Below the pieces are notes generated by a model, which did not search any database, was not told the origin of the DNA, and saw only the letters and a list, made by a program, of their open reading frames with translations. 64,000 nt of DNA from Kriegella sp965368185 (lineage in GTDB: Bacteria; Bacteroidota; Bacteroidia; Flavobacteriales; Flavobacteriaceae): the NCBI GenBank assembly GCA_965368185.1, contig CBDULZ010000008.1, positions 1 through 64,000 of the forward strand, in the 5' to 3' direction. Positions 62,504-64,000 of this stretch are shown here, in pieces (position 1 is the first letter of the stretch; each line of letters opens with the position of its first letter). The position numbers and the translations under genes were made by a program.

Positions 62504-63244
62504 TTAAAAATCCAACTTCTTTTTACGAAGTTCAAAGTTCTGCCCCAAATATACTTTTCGAACCATTTCATCGGCTGCCAAGTCTTCCGGAATGCCCGAT
62601 TTAAGAATTCCGCCTTCGAACATCAAGTACGACCGCTCGGTTATCGCCAAGGTTTCCTGTACATTATGATCGGTAATAAGTATACCAATATTCTTATTCT
62701 TTAATTGGGCAACGATACGCTGAATATCTTCAACCGCTACGGGGTCTACCCCGGCAAAAGGTTCATCCAAAAGAATAAAGTTAGGGTCTGTAGCCAATGC
62801 ACGGGCGATTTCCGTACGCCTACGTTCACCTCCGGAAAGAAGATCGCCCCGACTTTTTCGAATATGGCCCAATCCGAATTCTTCGATAAGCGATTCCATT
62901 TTCATATGCTGCTCTTTCTTGCTCAATTTTGTAAGCTGCAGTACACTTAAAATATTCTTTTCGATGCTCAGTTTTCGAAATACCGATGCTTCCTGTGCCA
63001 AGTATCCAATGCCATTTTGAGCCCTTTTGTACATGGGGAAATTCGTAATCTCCATATCATCCAAAAAGATTTTGCCGCCATTGGGCTTGATAAGCCCCAC
63101 GATCATATAGAATGAGGTCGTTTTACCTGCACCATTAGGACCTAATAATCCGACAATTTCGCCTTGGTTGACCTCTAGCGAAATGCCCTTGACCACTTGC
63201 CTACCTCGGTAGGACTTCATAATATTTGTAGCGCTTAATTTCAT
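62504..63244 (-). CDS. lptB: LPS export ABC ATPase LptB
   Basis: 246 residues. Walker A LLGPNGAGKTT (33-43), Q-loop region YLAQEASVFRKLS, signature LLSGGERRRTEIARAL, Walker B NFILLDEPFAGVDP and H loop ITDHNVQETL. These match LptB closely. It powers transport of LPS from the inner to the outer membrane with LptFG. It lies downstream of tatC on the same strand, a common flavobacterial order. Confidence 0.95.
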   Translation of the reverse strand: MKLSATNIMKSYRGRQVVKGISLEVNQGEIVGLLGPNGAGKTTSFYMIVGLIKPNGGKIFLDDMEITNFPMYKRAQNGIGYLAQEASVFRKLSIEKNILSVLQLTKLSKKEQHMKMESLIEEFGLGHIRKSRGDLLSGGERRRTEIARALATDPNFILLDEPFAGVDPVAVEDIQRIVAQLKNKNIGILITDHNVQETLAITERSYLMFEGGILKSGIPEDLAADEMVRKVYLGQNFELRKKKLDF

Positions 63245-63336
63245 TTTTTGGCTTCAGGTTTCTTGGATAATTACTAAACCCCCTTGTGAACGGAAAAAGA
63301 CAAAAGAAACAAGAAACTTTTGAAACTTTATGCTAT

Positions 63337-64000
63337 TTACGTTTTATTTAACCCTTTTCGTTTTCTTTCCTTTCTGGCTTCCTTTCGAACTACAAAGCCC
63401 GAAATATAGATACTCACCTGGTACAATATGATGACCGGAACGGCAACTATAATTTGGCTTGTCACATCGGGAGGGGTAATTACTGCAGAAAGAATCAGAA
63501 CCAGTACCAAGGCAATTTTTCGATATTTCTTGAGGATTTCAGGGGTTACGATGCCAACTTTCGTCAAAAAGAAAATGATAATCGGTAACTCGAACAACAC
63601 ACCACAGGCCAACACTGCCGACCTTACGGTGCCAATATATGAATCTAGATCAAATTCATTGAGCACAATTTCACTGACTTGGTAGGTACCCAAAAAGTTG
63701 ATTGAAAGCGGAGCAACAACGTAATAACCGAATAGCACGCCCATGAAAAACAAGAACGAAGCGATTAAGATGAAACCTCTTGAGTTTTGTCGTTCCTTTT
63801 CGTAAAGTCCGGGACTGATAAATTTCCATAACTCATAAAGAATGTATGGGAAACCCACAATAACACCGACCCAAATGGCAGTCCAGATATCGGCAGAGAA
63901 CTGTCCTGACATCGTACGACTCTGTATGGTGAAAGGTAGTTTCTCTGCGCAAAATGCAGAATCAAAACCTAAGTAAGTTGCAATATCGCAGAAGAGCTGA
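63337..64000 (-). CDS. tatC: twin-arginine translocase subunit TatC, partial
   Basis: The C-terminal 220 residues; the N-terminus lies beyond the right edge. SADIWTAIWVGVIVGFPYILYELWKFISPGL is the conserved TatC loop and helix. FELPIIIFFLTKVGIV and ITPPDVTSQIIVAVPVIILYQ follow, with a basic tail. TatC recognises twin-arginine signals, relevant to the Tat-like leaders at 15074 and 22656. An ATG at 63912 is internal, not the start. Confidence 0.94.
   Translation of the reverse strand, partial: QLFCDIATYLGFDSAFCAEKLPFTIQSRTMSGQFSADIWTAIWVGVIVGFPYILYELWKFISPGLYEKERQNSRGFILIASFLFFMGVLFGYYVVAPLSINFLGTYQVSEIVLNEFDLDSYIGTVRSAVLACGVLFELPIIIFFLTKVGIVTPEILKKYRKIALVLVLILSAVITPPDVTSQIIVAVPVIILYQVSIYISGFVVRKEARKERKRKGLNKT

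Noticed and set aside
1..64000. CRISPR arrays, tRNA, rRNA and prophage genes
   Set aside because: I looked for regularly spaced repeats, cloverleaf-like TTC-containing arms and phage structural proteins and saw none; a tRNAscan or covariance search was not possible.

Overview
The window is chromosomal DNA from a member of the Bacteroidota, most likely a marine Flavobacteriaceae (Maribacter/Zobellia-like; the genus is a guess). The signs are: the order dapD / ruvX-def-DUF5606; -7 promoter boxes of the Bacteroidetes type TAnnTTTG; few Shine-Dalgarno sites; a SecA of 1120 residues; a DUF4105 protein; family signatures such as DUF1080, DUF3500, DUF2911 and DUF4038; and many Sec, Tat-like or lipoprotein leaders. 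I found no rRNA, tRNA, CRISPR array, phage gene or transposase.

Layout. 1-2.0 kb is housekeeping: dapD (cut by the left edge) divergent from ruvX-def-DUF5606. 2.1-23.7 kb is accessory and lies between DUF5606 and mazG. It holds a secreted esterase/peptidase, a DUF4287/DUF5655 protein, a hybrid kinase (HK-REC-Hpt) convergent with a LytTR regulator, a vanadium-type haloperoxidase, a TIR-REC fusion and a GH20 hexosaminidase. It also holds two SGNH esterases, a glycerol-type aquaporin and a set of exported enzymes of sugar-acid type: RraA-like, enolase superfamily, Gfo/Idh/MocA, SMP-30 lactonase, TIM-barrel isomerase and DUF3500. A two-domain DUF1080 protein at 36.7-38.1 kb probably belongs functionally with this set. 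23.9-34 kb returns to core and envelope functions: mazG, a MATE pump, a PAP2 / GT39 / flippase-like / GT2 polyprenyl-phosphate-sugar cluster, meaB, Ohr and galM. 34-41.8 kb holds an ECF sigma / membrane-anchored partner / DUF4097-like operon, a 135-bp MITE-like palindromic element, msrA, an M23 peptidase, and a DinB operon divergent from a WYL (YafY-type) regulator with a repeated candidate operator between them.

41.9-49.7 kb contains the most unusual feature. Three nearly identical 377-bp units each encode the same 74-residue secreted protein behind a leader with two hairpins. A DUF4038 glycoside-hydrolase-like gene lies between units 1 and 2. A fourth, diverged paralogue lies 4.4 kb further on, after a tesA / ybbA-ybbP locus. 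Its C-terminal block is almost unchanged in protein although the codons have drifted.

49.7-64 kb holds two tandem HisKA_2 membrane kinases, secA, a DUF2795 protein, PduO-type cobalamin adenosyltransferase, a small membrane protein, a methyltransferase-like protein lacking its SAM loop, an ABC-F ATPase, a DUF4105 (Lnb-like) protein, pssA, lptB and tatC (cut by the right edge).

Starts were moved downstream of the longest ORF where a promoter box, a signal peptide or an upstream gene made the longer form unlikely. All functions come from reading motifs and recalled families; no database search was run.
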